The notes under the pieces were generated by a model that did no database searches, was not told the origin of the DNA, and saw only the letters and a list, made by a program, of their open reading frames with translations. This document shows positions 32,634 to 40,283 of a stretch of DNA of 41,741 nucleotides, piece by piece. The position numbers were made by a program, and so were the translations under genes. The DNA comes from CAZUMH01 sp964621645 (GTDB lineage: Bacteria > Zhuqueibacterota > QNDG01 > JAGLOF01): the NCBI GenBank assembly GCA_964621645.1, contig CAZUMH010000019.1, positions 1 to 41,741 of the forward strand, given 5' to 3'. Position 1 is the stretch's first letter. Each line of letters starts with the position of its first letter.

Positions 32634-34004
32634 TTACTCATCCATTTCGTTTATGTGAACTGCCGGGAATGCTGACAGTTTTTCCCGGAAAAGATTCTTG
32701 ATTTCCTCCAGTCTCTTCTCGGTCTTGGCTTCGAATCTCAGCACCAGGATGGGCTGGGTATTTGAGACGCGCACCAGCCCCCAGCCGTCACCAAACTCTA
32801 CCCGGGCTCCGTCGATATCCACCACCTGATAATGCTGTTTGAAATCCTTGGTCAGAGTTTCCACAACTTTAAACTTTTCCTCATCACTGCAGGTGATACG
32901 GATTTCCGGTGTAGAGAAAAACTGCGGTAATTCATCCACCAGCTGCCCCAAAGTCTTCTCCTGGCGGGACAGGTACTGCACCAGCCGGAAAGAGACGTAG
33001 ATCCCGTCATCGAATCCGAAATAGCCGTCTTTAAAAAAGATATGACCGGACATTTCCCCGGCCAGAGGGGCGCCGGTCTCCTGCAATCTTTTTTTAATCA
33101 GGGAATGTCCCGTCTTGAAAATTTCGGGAATTCCTCCCGCTTCCCGGATGACCTCCGGCAGTAATTGACTGCATTTCACGTCAAAGATGATTTTCTCCCC
33201 TGGATTATGAGCCAGTACGTCCCGGGAGAGCAATGCCAGGATCTGGTCCGCAAAGACCACCCGGCCCTTCTCGTCAACGACGCCCACCCGATCGGCGTCA
33301 CCGTCATACCCCAAACCAAGGTCGGCACCGCTGGACACCACCTTCTCCCTCAGGCCCGTGATATACTTCATTACGGTGGGATCGGGCAGGTGGTTAGGAA
33401 AGGTGCCGTCCGGTTCCAGAAACATGGGGATGATTTCGCAACCCATCTTTTGAAATACTTCCGGCGCCACCGGCCCGGCCGTTCCGTTGCCGGCATCGAT
33501 AACGATCTTGAAAGAGTGTTTCAGGCTGATCCTCTCCTGGAGCATCTGTTGGTAAGCCGGAATGATCTCTTCACTTCTCATACTCCCTGTACCGGATTTG
33601 AAATCTCCGCTCTCGGCCACTCGATACAGTTCCTGAATCTGTTCGCCGTAAAGGGAGAGCAGTCCTTCATTCAGTTTAAGCCCGTTGAATTCGATGGGAT
33701 TATGGCTGCCGGTCACCATCACACTGCCATCGGTGTTGAAATGTACAATGGAAAAATAGGTCAGCGGTGTGGGACAGACCCCCAGATCGATGACATGTAT
33801 TCCTGTCGAGAGGATCCCTTTGGTAAGGGAATTTTTGATCCTTTCAGAAGAGAGACGCACGTCCCGACCCACTGAAACCAGGGTGTGGCCTTTCCTTCTC
33901 ATTATGGTACCGTAGGCCCGTCCGATCAGTTCGACTGTCTCGTCCGTAAGGTCCGTATCCGCATTACCGCGAATATCATAGGCGCGGAAAATATTTTTAT
34001 TCAT
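32634..34004 (-). CDS. Phosphomannomutase/phosphoglucomutase family protein
   Basis: The 456-residue enzyme belongs to the alpha-D-phosphohexomutase family and interconverts hexose 1- and 6-phosphates, feeding nucleotide-sugar synthesis. It has RAYDIRG at the N-terminus and the phosphoserine loop TGSHNP (98-103, Ser100; His replaces the more common Ala, as in ManB/AlgC). The metal-binding DGDADR is at 234-239, the sugar-binding GEMSGH at 316-321, and the phosphate-binding RVSNTQP near 424. The start overlaps the prmC stop by four bases (ATGA). ManB/AlgC-like dual mannose/glucose specificity is likely but not proven. It could supply mannose- or glucose-1-phosphate to the glycan cluster. Confidence 0.92.
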   Translation of the reverse strand: MNKNIFRAYDIRGNADTDLTDETVELIGRAYGTIMRRKGHTLVSVGRDVRLSSERIKNSLTKGILSTGIHVIDLGVCPTPLTYFSIVHFNTDGSVMVTGSHNPIEFNGLKLNEGLLSLYGEQIQELYRVAESGDFKSGTGSMRSEEIIPAYQQMLQERISLKHSFKIVIDAGNGTAGPVAPEVFQKMGCEIIPMFLEPDGTFPNHLPDPTVMKYITGLREKVVSSGADLGLGYDGDADRVGVVDEKGRVVFADQILALLSRDVLAHNPGEKIIFDVKCSQLLPEVIREAGGIPEIFKTGHSLIKKRLQETGAPLAGEMSGHIFFKDGYFGFDDGIYVSFRLVQYLSRQEKTLGQLVDELPQFFSTPEIRITCSDEEKFKVVETLTKDFKQHYQVVDIDGARVEFGDGWGLVRVSNTQPILVLRFEAKTEKRLEEIKNLFREKLSAFPAVHINEMDE

Positions 34005-34915
34005 GAGGAACTCCTTCTCTCGTCATTGTCTCTCGCTGTCACAATCACCCGTTCAATTTCATTCAGGTCCGGGACAACCTTATGGTAATTAAATGAAGCC
34101 TCTCGCAGGATGGTTCCAACATCCGTCGCCTGGCGATAGCCCACCTCCACCAGAAGCCTCCCCCCTTTTTTTAAAAGGGCGTCCGCTTTGCCGGCCAGAG
34201 CCCGGTAAAACAACAGTCCGTCCCCTCCGTCACACAGGGCCGTTACAGGCTCGAACTCCCGTACTTCCCTGGGGAGTTCATCCCATTCATCTTTCCGGAT
34301 ATAGGGTGGATTGGAGACCACCAGATCGAAGGGGCCTTCCACTTTATTTAAAAAATCTTCGCTCAGCAAATCCATCTGGTAAAAACGGATGCGCTCCTCT
34401 GCCTGGTGCAGTCTGGCATTGGACCGGGCCACCTCCAGCGCTTCCGATGAAACATCCACCGCTGTCACCCTGATGGCGGGACGATAATAGGCCAGACTTA
34501 CCGCGATGCAGCCGCTGCCCGTGCCGATATCGAGTACTTCGGCGATCCCGTTTTCCGGAAGGAGCGAAAGCGCCTCTTCCACCAGTATCTCAGTCTCCGG
34601 ACGAGGTACCAGCACCCGCGGATCCACCCGGAATGGGAGCGACATGAATTCGGTCTCTCCGGTAATGTATTGCAGCGGTTCCTGACCGGCCCGCCGGTTG
34701 AGAAATTCCCGGTAGACCTGCAGTTCCTCTGCCCGCAGAGGGCGTTCGAAATTGGTATAAAGTTCAATCCTGGTAAGGTCCAGGACTTTTCCAAGGAGCA
34801 GTTCGGCATTCAGTCTGGGATGCTCGATCCGTTTCTTTTCCAGAAACTGTTTTGCTTCCGAAAGGGCGTTTATCAAGGTCCAGTTTCGTTCCTGACTCAT
34901 CCCAATAAAATACAC
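34001..34915 (-). CDS. prmC: Peptide chain release factor N5-glutamine methyltransferase
   Basis: PrmC methylates the glutamine of the GGQ motif in release factors RF1 and RF2. The 304-residue protein has an N-terminal helical domain (NAELLLGKVL, EPLQYITGETEF), then LDIGTGSGCIAVSLA (SAM motif I, 129-142) and the substrate-gripping NPPY (202-205, VVSNPPYIRKDEW). The catalytic part ends with GGRLLVEVGYRQ. I keep GTG at 34915 because AGAGGAA lies about seven bases upstream; ATG at 34900 is an alternative. It overlaps the phosphohexomutase start by four bases. Confidence 0.94.
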   Translation of the reverse strand: MYFIGMSQERNWTLINALSEAKQFLEKKRIEHPRLNAELLLGKVLDLTRIELYTNFERPLRAEELQVYREFLNRRAGQEPLQYITGETEFMSLPFRVDPRVLVPRPETEILVEEALSLLPENGIAEVLDIGTGSGCIAVSLAYYRPAIRVTAVDVSSEALEVARSNARLHQAEERIRFYQMDLLSEDFLNKVEGPFDLVVSNPPYIRKDEWDELPREVREFEPVTALCDGGDGLLFYRALAGKADALLKKGGRLLVEVGYRQATDVGTILREASFNYHKVVPDLNEIERVIVTARDNDERRSSS

Positions 34916-35050
34916 AATTCATTTCCTCTTTTCAATACCTTTGTCCTCAAACCTGCCGACAGTGCCCATCATCATTTTTCCCTTGCGCAATCGCCGGATT
35001 CATTGCATATTTACTAAGTACCTTCGCACAGATAACAATATGGAAAAATA

Positions 35051-35806
35051 ATGAATGAACCGCTAGAAGAAGCACTGTCCCGCACCGCGGCCTGGCTGCG
35101 GGAATCACAGTATACGGTGGTCTTCACCGGTGCCGGTATTTCAGTGGAAAGCGGCATCCCCCCCTTTCGGGGGCCGAATGGATTATGGACTAAATACGAT
35201 CCCCGCTGCATCGAGATTAACTATTTTCTGCAGAATCCCCGGGATTCATGGCGGAAGATGAAGGAAATATTTTTCGACTCGATGGAGGGTGCCCAACCCA
35301 ATACCGCCCACCTGGCCTTAGCGAGGTTCGAAGAAGCGGGGTATGTGCACTGGCTCATCACCCAGAATATAGATTTTCTTCACCAACGGGCCGGGAGCAC
35401 CAAGGTGACGGAATTCCATGGAAGTATCGGTTCACTGCATTGCCTGGCCTGCGGTATGAAAGTGCTCACCAGCGATCTCAGCTGGGAGCCATTTCCTCCG
35501 GTGTGTCAGGAGTGCGGTTCGATTATAAAACCGGATTTCGTTTTCTTTGGTGAGGATATTCCCGAAAAAGCTCTTTCAACCTCATTCAGTGAGGCTGAAA
35601 AGGCAGAATTGATGCTGATTATCGGCACAGCCGGAGAAGTTGTCCCGGCTGCCATGCTCCCTACAATAGCAAAGAGAAAGGGAGCCCGCATCGTGGAAAT
35701 CAATCTGGCTCCATCCCGGTATACCGAAGGGATCTCCGACATTTTTCTCCAGGGCTCCGCAGCTGCTGTCATGAGCCGTCTGGAGAAGGAAATTGACAGA
35801 AAGTAG
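35051..35806 (+). CDS. Sir2-family NAD-dependent protein deacylase (sirtuin)
   Basis: The 251-residue protein has every sirtuin landmark: GAGIS (27-31) and GIPPFRG for NAD binding, TQNID (104-108), the catalytic His123 in EFHGS, and the zinc site Cys131, 134, 152 and 155 (CLAC...CQEC). PDFVFFGEDIPE and GTAGEVVPAAML follow. It removes acetyl (or other acyl) groups from protein lysines, releasing O-acyl-ADP-ribose. The Tyr and Arg pair that marks succinyl-selective class III sirtuins is not evident. The gene is divergent from prmC and its 3' end overlaps the polysaccharide deacetylase gene by 38 bases tail-to-tail. Confidence 0.93.
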   Translation: MNEPLEEALSRTAAWLRESQYTVVFTGAGISVESGIPPFRGPNGLWTKYDPRCIEINYFLQNPRDSWRKMKEIFFDSMEGAQPNTAHLALARFEEAGYVHWLITQNIDFLHQRAGSTKVTEFHGSIGSLHCLACGMKVLTSDLSWEPFPPVCQECGSIIKPDFVFFGEDIPEKALSTSFSEAEKAELMLIIGTAGEVVPAAMLPTIAKRKGARIVEINLAPSRYTEGISDIFLQGSAAAVMSRLEKEIDRK

Positions 35807-36473
35807 GATTGGAGCAGGTATCGGGATCAAGCGGGGCGAAGGTATACCCTCTTTTTTCAATCATATCCAGGATAACCGGAAGGGCTTGCAGCATCATGCC
35901 GGCCCTCGGATGGCCGTCGTGCAGTACAATTACTGCTCCCGGATGAAGATACTTTTCAACCAGTCTGATGATTTCTCCGGCGGTATGTGCCCGGAAATCA
36001 TAAGAAAGAAGGCTCCAGAGGACCATAATCTGACCCCGGGCTGTCAGTAATGGACGAAGGCGGAAATCAAAGCGGCCATAAGGCGGCCGGAAGAATAGCG
36101 GTCTTGAACCGCAGATCTCTTCCAGGATGTTGTTCCCTTCGTCGATTTCCCGGCGTATAACCGCTCCAGAGCAGAATGTGAGCCGACGGTGACTGAAACC
36201 GTGATTTCCAATCTGATGGCCGGCATTGCGGATGGCATTGGTCAGATCAGCATGGCGGGCCGCCTTCTCCCCTGTCAGGAAAAAGGCGGCGGGAATCTTT
36301 CGCTGGGAACAGATGCGCAGGACAGCAGGTGTGTATTCCGGATGGGGACCGTCATCGAAGGTGAGACTGATCCCGCTCCGGTTGCGGAAGTGGATCCCGT
36401 GCAACAATGGTGCAAGAAATGATGGATTAACCAGAAGCGGCGGTGTCTGATTCAAAAAGGACGATAGGCTCAC
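35769..36473 (-). CDS. NodB-type polysaccharide deacetylase
   Basis: The 234-residue protein carries the NodB homology domain: motif 1 LTFDDGPHPE (Asp40/41), motif 2 NHGFSH (metal-binding His91 and His95), motif 3 RPPYGRFD (129-136), motif 4 near WSLLSYDF and motif 5 VIVLHDG. It deacetylates N-acetylated glycans such as peptidoglycan or chitin-like chains, or a sugar of a surface polysaccharide. There is no obvious signal peptide. The start is GTG, with AGAGGA six bases upstream. The last 38 bases overlap the sirtuin gene on the other strand. Confidence 0.9.
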   Translation of the reverse strand: MSLSSFLNQTPPLLVNPSFLAPLLHGIHFRNRSGISLTFDDGPHPEYTPAVLRICSQRKIPAAFFLTGEKAARHADLTNAIRNAGHQIGNHGFSHRRLTFCSGAVIRREIDEGNNILEEICGSRPLFFRPPYGRFDFRLRPLLTARGQIMVLWSLLSYDFRAHTAGEIIRLVEKYLHPGAVIVLHDGHPRAGMMLQALPVILDMIEKRGYTFAPLDPDTCSNPTFCQFPSPDGS

Positions 36474-36509
36474 ATGTATTCCTCTCCCGATCCGACTGAA
36501 AAAAACTTC

Positions 36510-36539
36510 TTGCTTTTAAAGTATATTTTTTCTTATCTT
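36510..36539 (+). promoter_or_regulatory. Tentative promoter for rpmB
   Basis: TTGCTT (36510-36515), an 18-base spacer and TATCTT (36534-36539) lie about 50 bases before the rpmB ATG in AT-rich DNA. The same -10 hexamer precedes the dipeptidase gene. Confidence 0.35.
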
Positions 36540-36587
36540 TATGGCTGATTTACTGGATTTGCTTGATTTTCATATATGGAGTCTATC

Positions 36588-36779
36588 ATGTCAAGAGTTT
36601 GTGATATATGCGGTAAAAGACCTCAGGTCGGCAACACAGTCAGCCATGCCCATAACCTCAATAAACGGCGCTGGCTGCCCAATTTGAAAAGGGTCCGCGT
36701 CACCGTGAACGGCACCTCCAAACGGATTAAGATCTGCACTTCCTGTATTCGTTCAGGCGCCCTTGAAAAAATGAGTTAG
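36588..36779 (+). CDS. rpmB: 50S ribosomal protein L28, zinc-ribbon (Cys4) form
   Basis: The 63-residue protein is a short L28: SRVCDICGKRPQVGNTVSHA at the N-terminus, NKRRWLPNLKRVRV in the middle and CTSCIRSGAL near the end. Two CxxC pairs (Cys5/Cys8 and Cys50/Cys53) make it the zinc-binding form. I begin at ATG 36588, not the ATG 12 bases earlier, because GGAG sits six bases before it and MSRVCDICG is the family N-terminus. It is monocistronic: genes on both sides point the other way, and a strong terminator follows. Confidence 0.95.
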   Translation: MSRVCDICGKRPQVGNTVSHAHNLNKRRWLPNLKRVRVTVNGTSKRIKICTSCIRSGALEKMS

Positions 36780-36812
36780 CGGTCCTCTTCCGATCTGTTG
36801 ATATGTCTTTTG

Positions 36813-36838
36813 CCCGCTCGGAAACGAGCGGGTTTTTT
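36813..36838 (+). terminator. Rho-independent terminator after rpmB
   Basis: CCCGCTCG-GAAA-CGAGCGGG (36813-36832), a perfect eight-pair stem with a GAAA loop, is followed at once by six T (36833-36838). It lies between convergent genes and ends at the stop codon of the opposing YprB-like gene. Confidence 0.92.
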
Positions 36839-38076
36839 CATCCCTCTATATTCTCTCTTGATAATTTTCGCAACAGTCGTGCCTTGCGGTACTGCAACGC
36901 TTCCTTAATTTCCGATGAATTGGGTTCGTCCCTGAATTCTTCCCTCACCCCATGCCATTCCAGGGCCCGTTCCACCACTTCTAAAGCGGCTGAGAAATCG
37001 CCGGCCCGATGTTCATAAAATTTGGCTATCTCTTCAAAGGGCATGAGTCCATATCCACCCAGCTGCAGCATATTCTGCCAAATCTCCACTGCTTCATGCC
37101 AACGCTGCTGCCTCTTGAACATAAATCCCAAAGCGGCCCGTGCCTCTCGTATTATCTCTTCCGGCGCTTCTTTTTTTAGGACTTCCACAAAGCAACCGCC
37201 GGCCTCTTCACAACAGCCCAGCCGCTCGAAAGTGTGTCCCAGGCTGAAAAAGTCCTCTGGATGGCTGAGACGCTGAAAGGGATCGTGGTAGATGCTGCCG
37301 CAAAGGCCGGCCAGCGCCAGCAGTGACACGATATCCTGCAGGTTATGGTGGAACACTTTCGCCAGAGAGTCAGACCTGCCCGTACGCAGAAAATCGAAAT
37401 AGATTGAGGGGATAAGATAGCTTTCCACATCATCTTCTCGGTGCTGTCGCAGGACGCGCTTTTCCACATTGGTCAGACTGCAGTCACCCAAACGACGCTG
37501 CCAGAGACGGCGCACGGTATAAAGGAGATCGAGATGGGGCTGCTCCAGACGGGGTGCTTCCTGGCGCTGCAATATATAGCGGCCTGCCAGCAGATTGAGA
37601 TCATAGCCTTTGCCGTTATAGCTGACCAGAGCCGAACACTCATTCAAACGACGGGCCACTTCGAGAAGAAGAGCCGGCTCTTCCCGGTACTCCCGCATGA
37701 AAAACTGTTCCACCAGAAATGAATCGCCCTGAACGGATCCAAGTCCGACCAGAAAAGGGAGTGTCCCCGTTCCCCCGGCCAATCCAGTTGTCTCGGTATC
37801 GAGGAAACAAGCCCGGCTCAGATCCACGTCGGCGAGTTCGGGATCTTTGCCAATCCAGCTCCAGATATGCGGGGGTAATTCCCGGAAAAGCGAAAGCGGC
37901 GTCTCACCCCGGCTTGACATCAGGGGCACGGAGGCGCGGACCAGGTAACAGCTGCCCAGCTCATTAGTCACTTCTTCGCCCGGGAGATATACTTCCAGGT
38001 CGGTGATCCTCTGAGGATGGGACGTCGATACCTTTGTCACTCCCTCAAGCTGCCGGAGTTTTTCCCGCAGATCCAT
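36838..38076 (-). CDS. YprB-like RNase H-fold exonuclease with helical repeat C-terminus
   Basis: The 412-residue protein has a DEDD exonuclease-type RNase H fold: CFLDTETTGLAGGTG (Asp93, Glu95), ALVSYNGKGYDLNLL (motif II) and, later, HHNLQDIVSLLAL (motif III with Asp). This matches the YprB ribonuclease H-like domain, which is uncharacterised. From about residue 265 the sequence becomes TPR-like helices (FFSLGHTFERLGCCEEAGG; FEEIAKFYEHRAGDFSAALE) that could bind a partner. AGGA lies six bases before the ATG, and the gene begins two bases after the AhpD-like stop, so the pair is co-translated. The stop coincides with the rpmB terminator's T-tract. Confidence 0.85.
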   Translation of the reverse strand: MDLREKLRQLEGVTKVSTSHPQRITDLEVYLPGEEVTNELGSCYLVRASVPLMSSRGETPLSLFRELPPHIWSWIGKDPELADVDLSRACFLDTETTGLAGGTGTLPFLVGLGSVQGDSFLVEQFFMREYREEPALLLEVARRLNECSALVSYNGKGYDLNLLAGRYILQRQEAPRLEQPHLDLLYTVRRLWQRRLGDCSLTNVEKRVLRQHREDDVESYLIPSIYFDFLRTGRSDSLAKVFHHNLQDIVSLLALAGLCGSIYHDPFQRLSHPEDFFSLGHTFERLGCCEEAGGCFVEVLKKEAPEEIIREARAALGFMFKRQQRWHEAVEIWQNMLQLGGYGLMPFEEIAKFYEHRAGDFSAALEVVERALEWHGVREEFRDEPNSSEIKEALQYRKARLLRKLSRENIEG

Positions 38077-38078
38077 GA

Positions 38079-38426
38079 CTAATCCTGTTTGCGAATTTCC
38101 TCGATCATCTCAAAGGCATACCGGAGATGCGGAATCACGATGGAACCTCCCACGATCAGGGCGATGGAGAGGGTTTCCTGCAGCTCCTCATCACTTGCTC
38201 CTTCCTCGATGCAGCGGATCAGGTGGTAGAGGATGCAGTCGTTGCAGCGCAGCACCGTGGACGACACCAGTCCCAGCAATTCCTTGGTCTTGGCATCGAG
38301 GACGCCCTCCCGGTAAACTGCCGAGTCCAGGGCGAAAAAACGTTTAACATCCAGATTGCCGGTCTTCAGGATCTTATCATTCATTCTTTCCCGGTATTCC
38401 CGGAATTCCCGCAACGATTTTGACAT
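38079..38426 (-). CDS. Carboxymuconolactone decarboxylase/AhpD-like protein
   Basis: The 115-residue single-domain protein has the AhpD-type redox site: Cys61-x2-Cys64 and His68 (LRCNDCILYHLIRC), followed by EEGASDEELQETLSIALIVGG typical of the family. Members act as alkylhydroperoxidase-like disulfide reductases or remain uncharacterised. GAGG lies seven bases before the ATG. The gene follows the DUF2721 membrane gene by 43 bases and abuts the YprB-like gene, so it is the middle of a leftward operon. Confidence 0.88.
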   Translation of the reverse strand: MSKSLREFREYRERMNDKILKTGNLDVKRFFALDSAVYREGVLDAKTKELLGLVSSTVLRCNDCILYHLIRCIEEGASDEELQETLSIALIVGGSIVIPHLRYAFEMIEEIRKQD

Positions 38427-38469
38427 GGCAAATCCTCGTTAAAGTCATTGTAAGAAAGTGCTGAACAAA

Positions 38470-38916
38470 TCAGGAATCAATGAGAAGCTCAAGTTCATGA
38501 TCCAGCGCGCTGAGTGTCAAGGTGACATCGATGAGCAGCAGGATCACCGACACGATGATCGCGATCACACTCAGGAAAAAAAGGCCCAGACCTATCAGGC
38601 TCAAATTAACGGCAAACAGGTGCATGATCAGCATCAGAGTGATAATCAGACTGCTGCAAAAGATGCTGGTGGTAATAGCGATAACGGAAAATTTCAGGAT
38701 CTTGCTGCGCCGGTACAAAATGAGTACCTGTTTTGTCTTCTGATCCCGGTGCGGCACCGCCTCATTCTGCAGCTCACGGATAAGGATGCGGGAACGATCG
38801 ATGGTTCGGGCCAGCCGGTTGGTGACGGAAAGAAGCAGGAGTCCGACTCCCGAAATCAGCACGATGGGTGAAATGCAGATACTGAGGATCTTTTCGAACC
38901 CGGTAATGGATTCCAT
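38470..38916 (-). CDS. DUF2721 membrane protein
   Basis: The 148-residue protein resembles DUF2721: an N-terminal hydrophobic segment (SICISPIVLISGVGLLLLSV) followed by the family-like TNRLARTIDRSRIL, then two more membrane spans (FSVIAITTSIFCSSLIITLMLI; LIGLGLFFLSVIAIIVSVILL). The function is unknown. I choose ATG 38916 because GGAGAGG lies nine bases upstream; the ATG nine bases earlier abuts that site. It sits 17 bases after the PLP enzyme stop and is probably co-transcribed with it. Confidence 0.85.
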   Translation of the reverse strand: MESITGFEKILSICISPIVLISGVGLLLLSVTNRLARTIDRSRILIRELQNEAVPHRDQKTKQVLILYRRSKILKFSVIAITTSIFCSSLIITLMLIMHLFAVNLSLIGLGLFFLSVIAIIVSVILLLIDVTLTLSALDHELELLIDS

Positions 38917-38933
38917 ATGTATCATCCTCTCCG

Positions 38934-40094
38934 TTAACGGTTCCTTGCTTCGACTTTTTGTCGTGGGATAAGGATCTCTCCCCTTTCATCAACTACTGTC
39001 AAATACTCATACAGATTAACCGTGGGACAGACGTGTCTCGGTACGATGGCAATATAATCGCCGACCTGAAGCGATACTCCCCGGGGCAAAGAGACGACAG
39101 TATGTTCTTCACTAAAGAGTTCAACGTTCAGTCCGGGGACACTGAACCGCTCCACAGGCCCCTGATCCGCCGCCCACCGTTTATGTCCCAGGTTCAGGGT
39201 AACCCTGTCAGAAGCTATCACGTCGATAACCTGTGCCAGAATAAGCGCGGCAAACCGGAATACTCCCGGGATCAGGCCGTCGTATTTTGAATCCCAGTAG
39301 ACCCAGGTCCCGGGGGAAAACTGCAGCGGAACGTCTCGCGGCAGCCTGGACGGAAGGTAGTCCAGATCCGTGAAAAAGGAAGGAGATCCGGAGGTAATGA
39401 GAAGAGGGATCCGCACACCGCGGTCTCGAAATACGTCGATCAGCTGCACCATTATATCCATGGCCGCAGCCGAAGCGGCAGCCCGTTCATCACGGCTGGA
39501 TTGATGGATGTGGCCGTCGTAGCCGTGCAATCCGGCAAAGCGAAAACAATCTTCTCCTTCGATACGGGAATAAAGATCGAAGGCGCCTTCAGGCCGGCAG
39601 CCGGTACGGTGCATGCCCACATCGATATCAATAAACACCGGCCAGCGAATCCCTCTGCGGCGGGCTGTCCGGGCCAGAATATCAAGATGAGCCGGGGATC
39701 CTGCCTGAACCTGGAAATTGACCTTTGGATATTTTTCCGCCAGATCCGCCATGTATTCGGCGTCCGCCTCCAGGAGGGAATAAGCCACGAAAACCTCTCC
39801 GGCTCCGCAGGAAGCGGCCAGTTCCGCTTCATTGATGGTGGTCTTGAAAGCGGTCACTCCCGCTTCCAGCAGCTTCCGGACGGTGTAGGAGCATTTGTTG
39901 GTCTTAATATGAGGCCGCAGATTCTGAAAGCCGCCTCCCGGAATGGCCTTCTGCAGAAGCGCAGCCATGGCAGCCGTATTAAATTCCAGCTTGTCTTTGA
40001 AGAGGATGAGCCGCGGAGTTCGGATTTTCTCCGGATGGGCTATTCGATAGACTCCATGGCCCTCCAGTATGAATTCAACCATGTCAGCATCCAT
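38934..40094 (-). CDS. D-threonine aldolase-like (DSD1 family) fold-type III PLP enzyme
   Basis: The 386-residue protein has an alanine-racemase-type N-terminal barrel with the PLP lysine Lys64 (LRPHIKTNKCSYT) and FKTTINEAELAASCGAGEVF. GIRWPVFIDIDVGMHRTG and FAGLHGYDGHIHQ follow, then a C-terminal domain ending VPRHVCPTVNLYEY. His354 and Cys356 form the HxC metal site of D-threonine aldolase/D-serine dehydratase-like enzymes. By family it would cleave D-3-hydroxy amino acids or dehydrate D-serine; which one is not clear. The start at 40094 is supported by AAGGA eight bases upstream and by a promoter at 40116-40144 that lies inside the longer open frame. Confidence 0.85.
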   Translation of the reverse strand: MDADMVEFILEGHGVYRIAHPEKIRTPRLILFKDKLEFNTAAMAALLQKAIPGGGFQNLRPHIKTNKCSYTVRKLLEAGVTAFKTTINEAELAASCGAGEVFVAYSLLEADAEYMADLAEKYPKVNFQVQAGSPAHLDILARTARRRGIRWPVFIDIDVGMHRTGCRPEGAFDLYSRIEGEDCFRFAGLHGYDGHIHQSSRDERAAASAAAMDIMVQLIDVFRDRGVRIPLLITSGSPSFFTDLDYLPSRLPRDVPLQFSPGTWVYWDSKYDGLIPGVFRFAALILAQVIDVIASDRVTLNLGHKRWAADQGPVERFSVPGLNVELFSEEHTVVSLPRGVSLQVGDYIAIVPRHVCPTVNLYEYLTVVDERGEILIPRQKVEARNR

Positions 40095-40115
40095 GATAGC
40101 GATCCTTTCCTGATA

Positions 40116-40144
40116 AATATACCTTCTCCGGGCAGGATAAGCAA
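40116..40144 (-). promoter_or_regulatory. Promoter for the D-threonine aldolase-like operon
   Basis: Reading leftwards, TTGCTT (40139-40144), a 17-base spacer and TATATT (40116-40121) end about 21 bases before the ATG at 40094, supporting that start. The operon would run through DUF2721 and AhpD-like to the YprB-like gene. Confidence 0.6.
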
Positions 40145-40206
40145 GTCTTTCATCTTTGGACATACAATAAAAACCGCCTAAAAAAGGGCATAATACCTGG
40201 AGTTTC

Positions 40207-40235
40207 TTGCATACTATTGCGTAAGTTCGTATCTT
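40207..40235 (+). promoter_or_regulatory. Promoter for the dipeptidase gene
   Basis: TTGCAT (40207-40212), a 17-base spacer and TATCTT (40230-40235) lie about 48 bases before the ATG at 40284, divergent from the aldolase-like promoter. Confidence 0.5.
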
Positions 40236-40283
40236 ATTCGGATTATCACTGCCTTGATCCTTTAATGAAATAGGAGACCCGCC

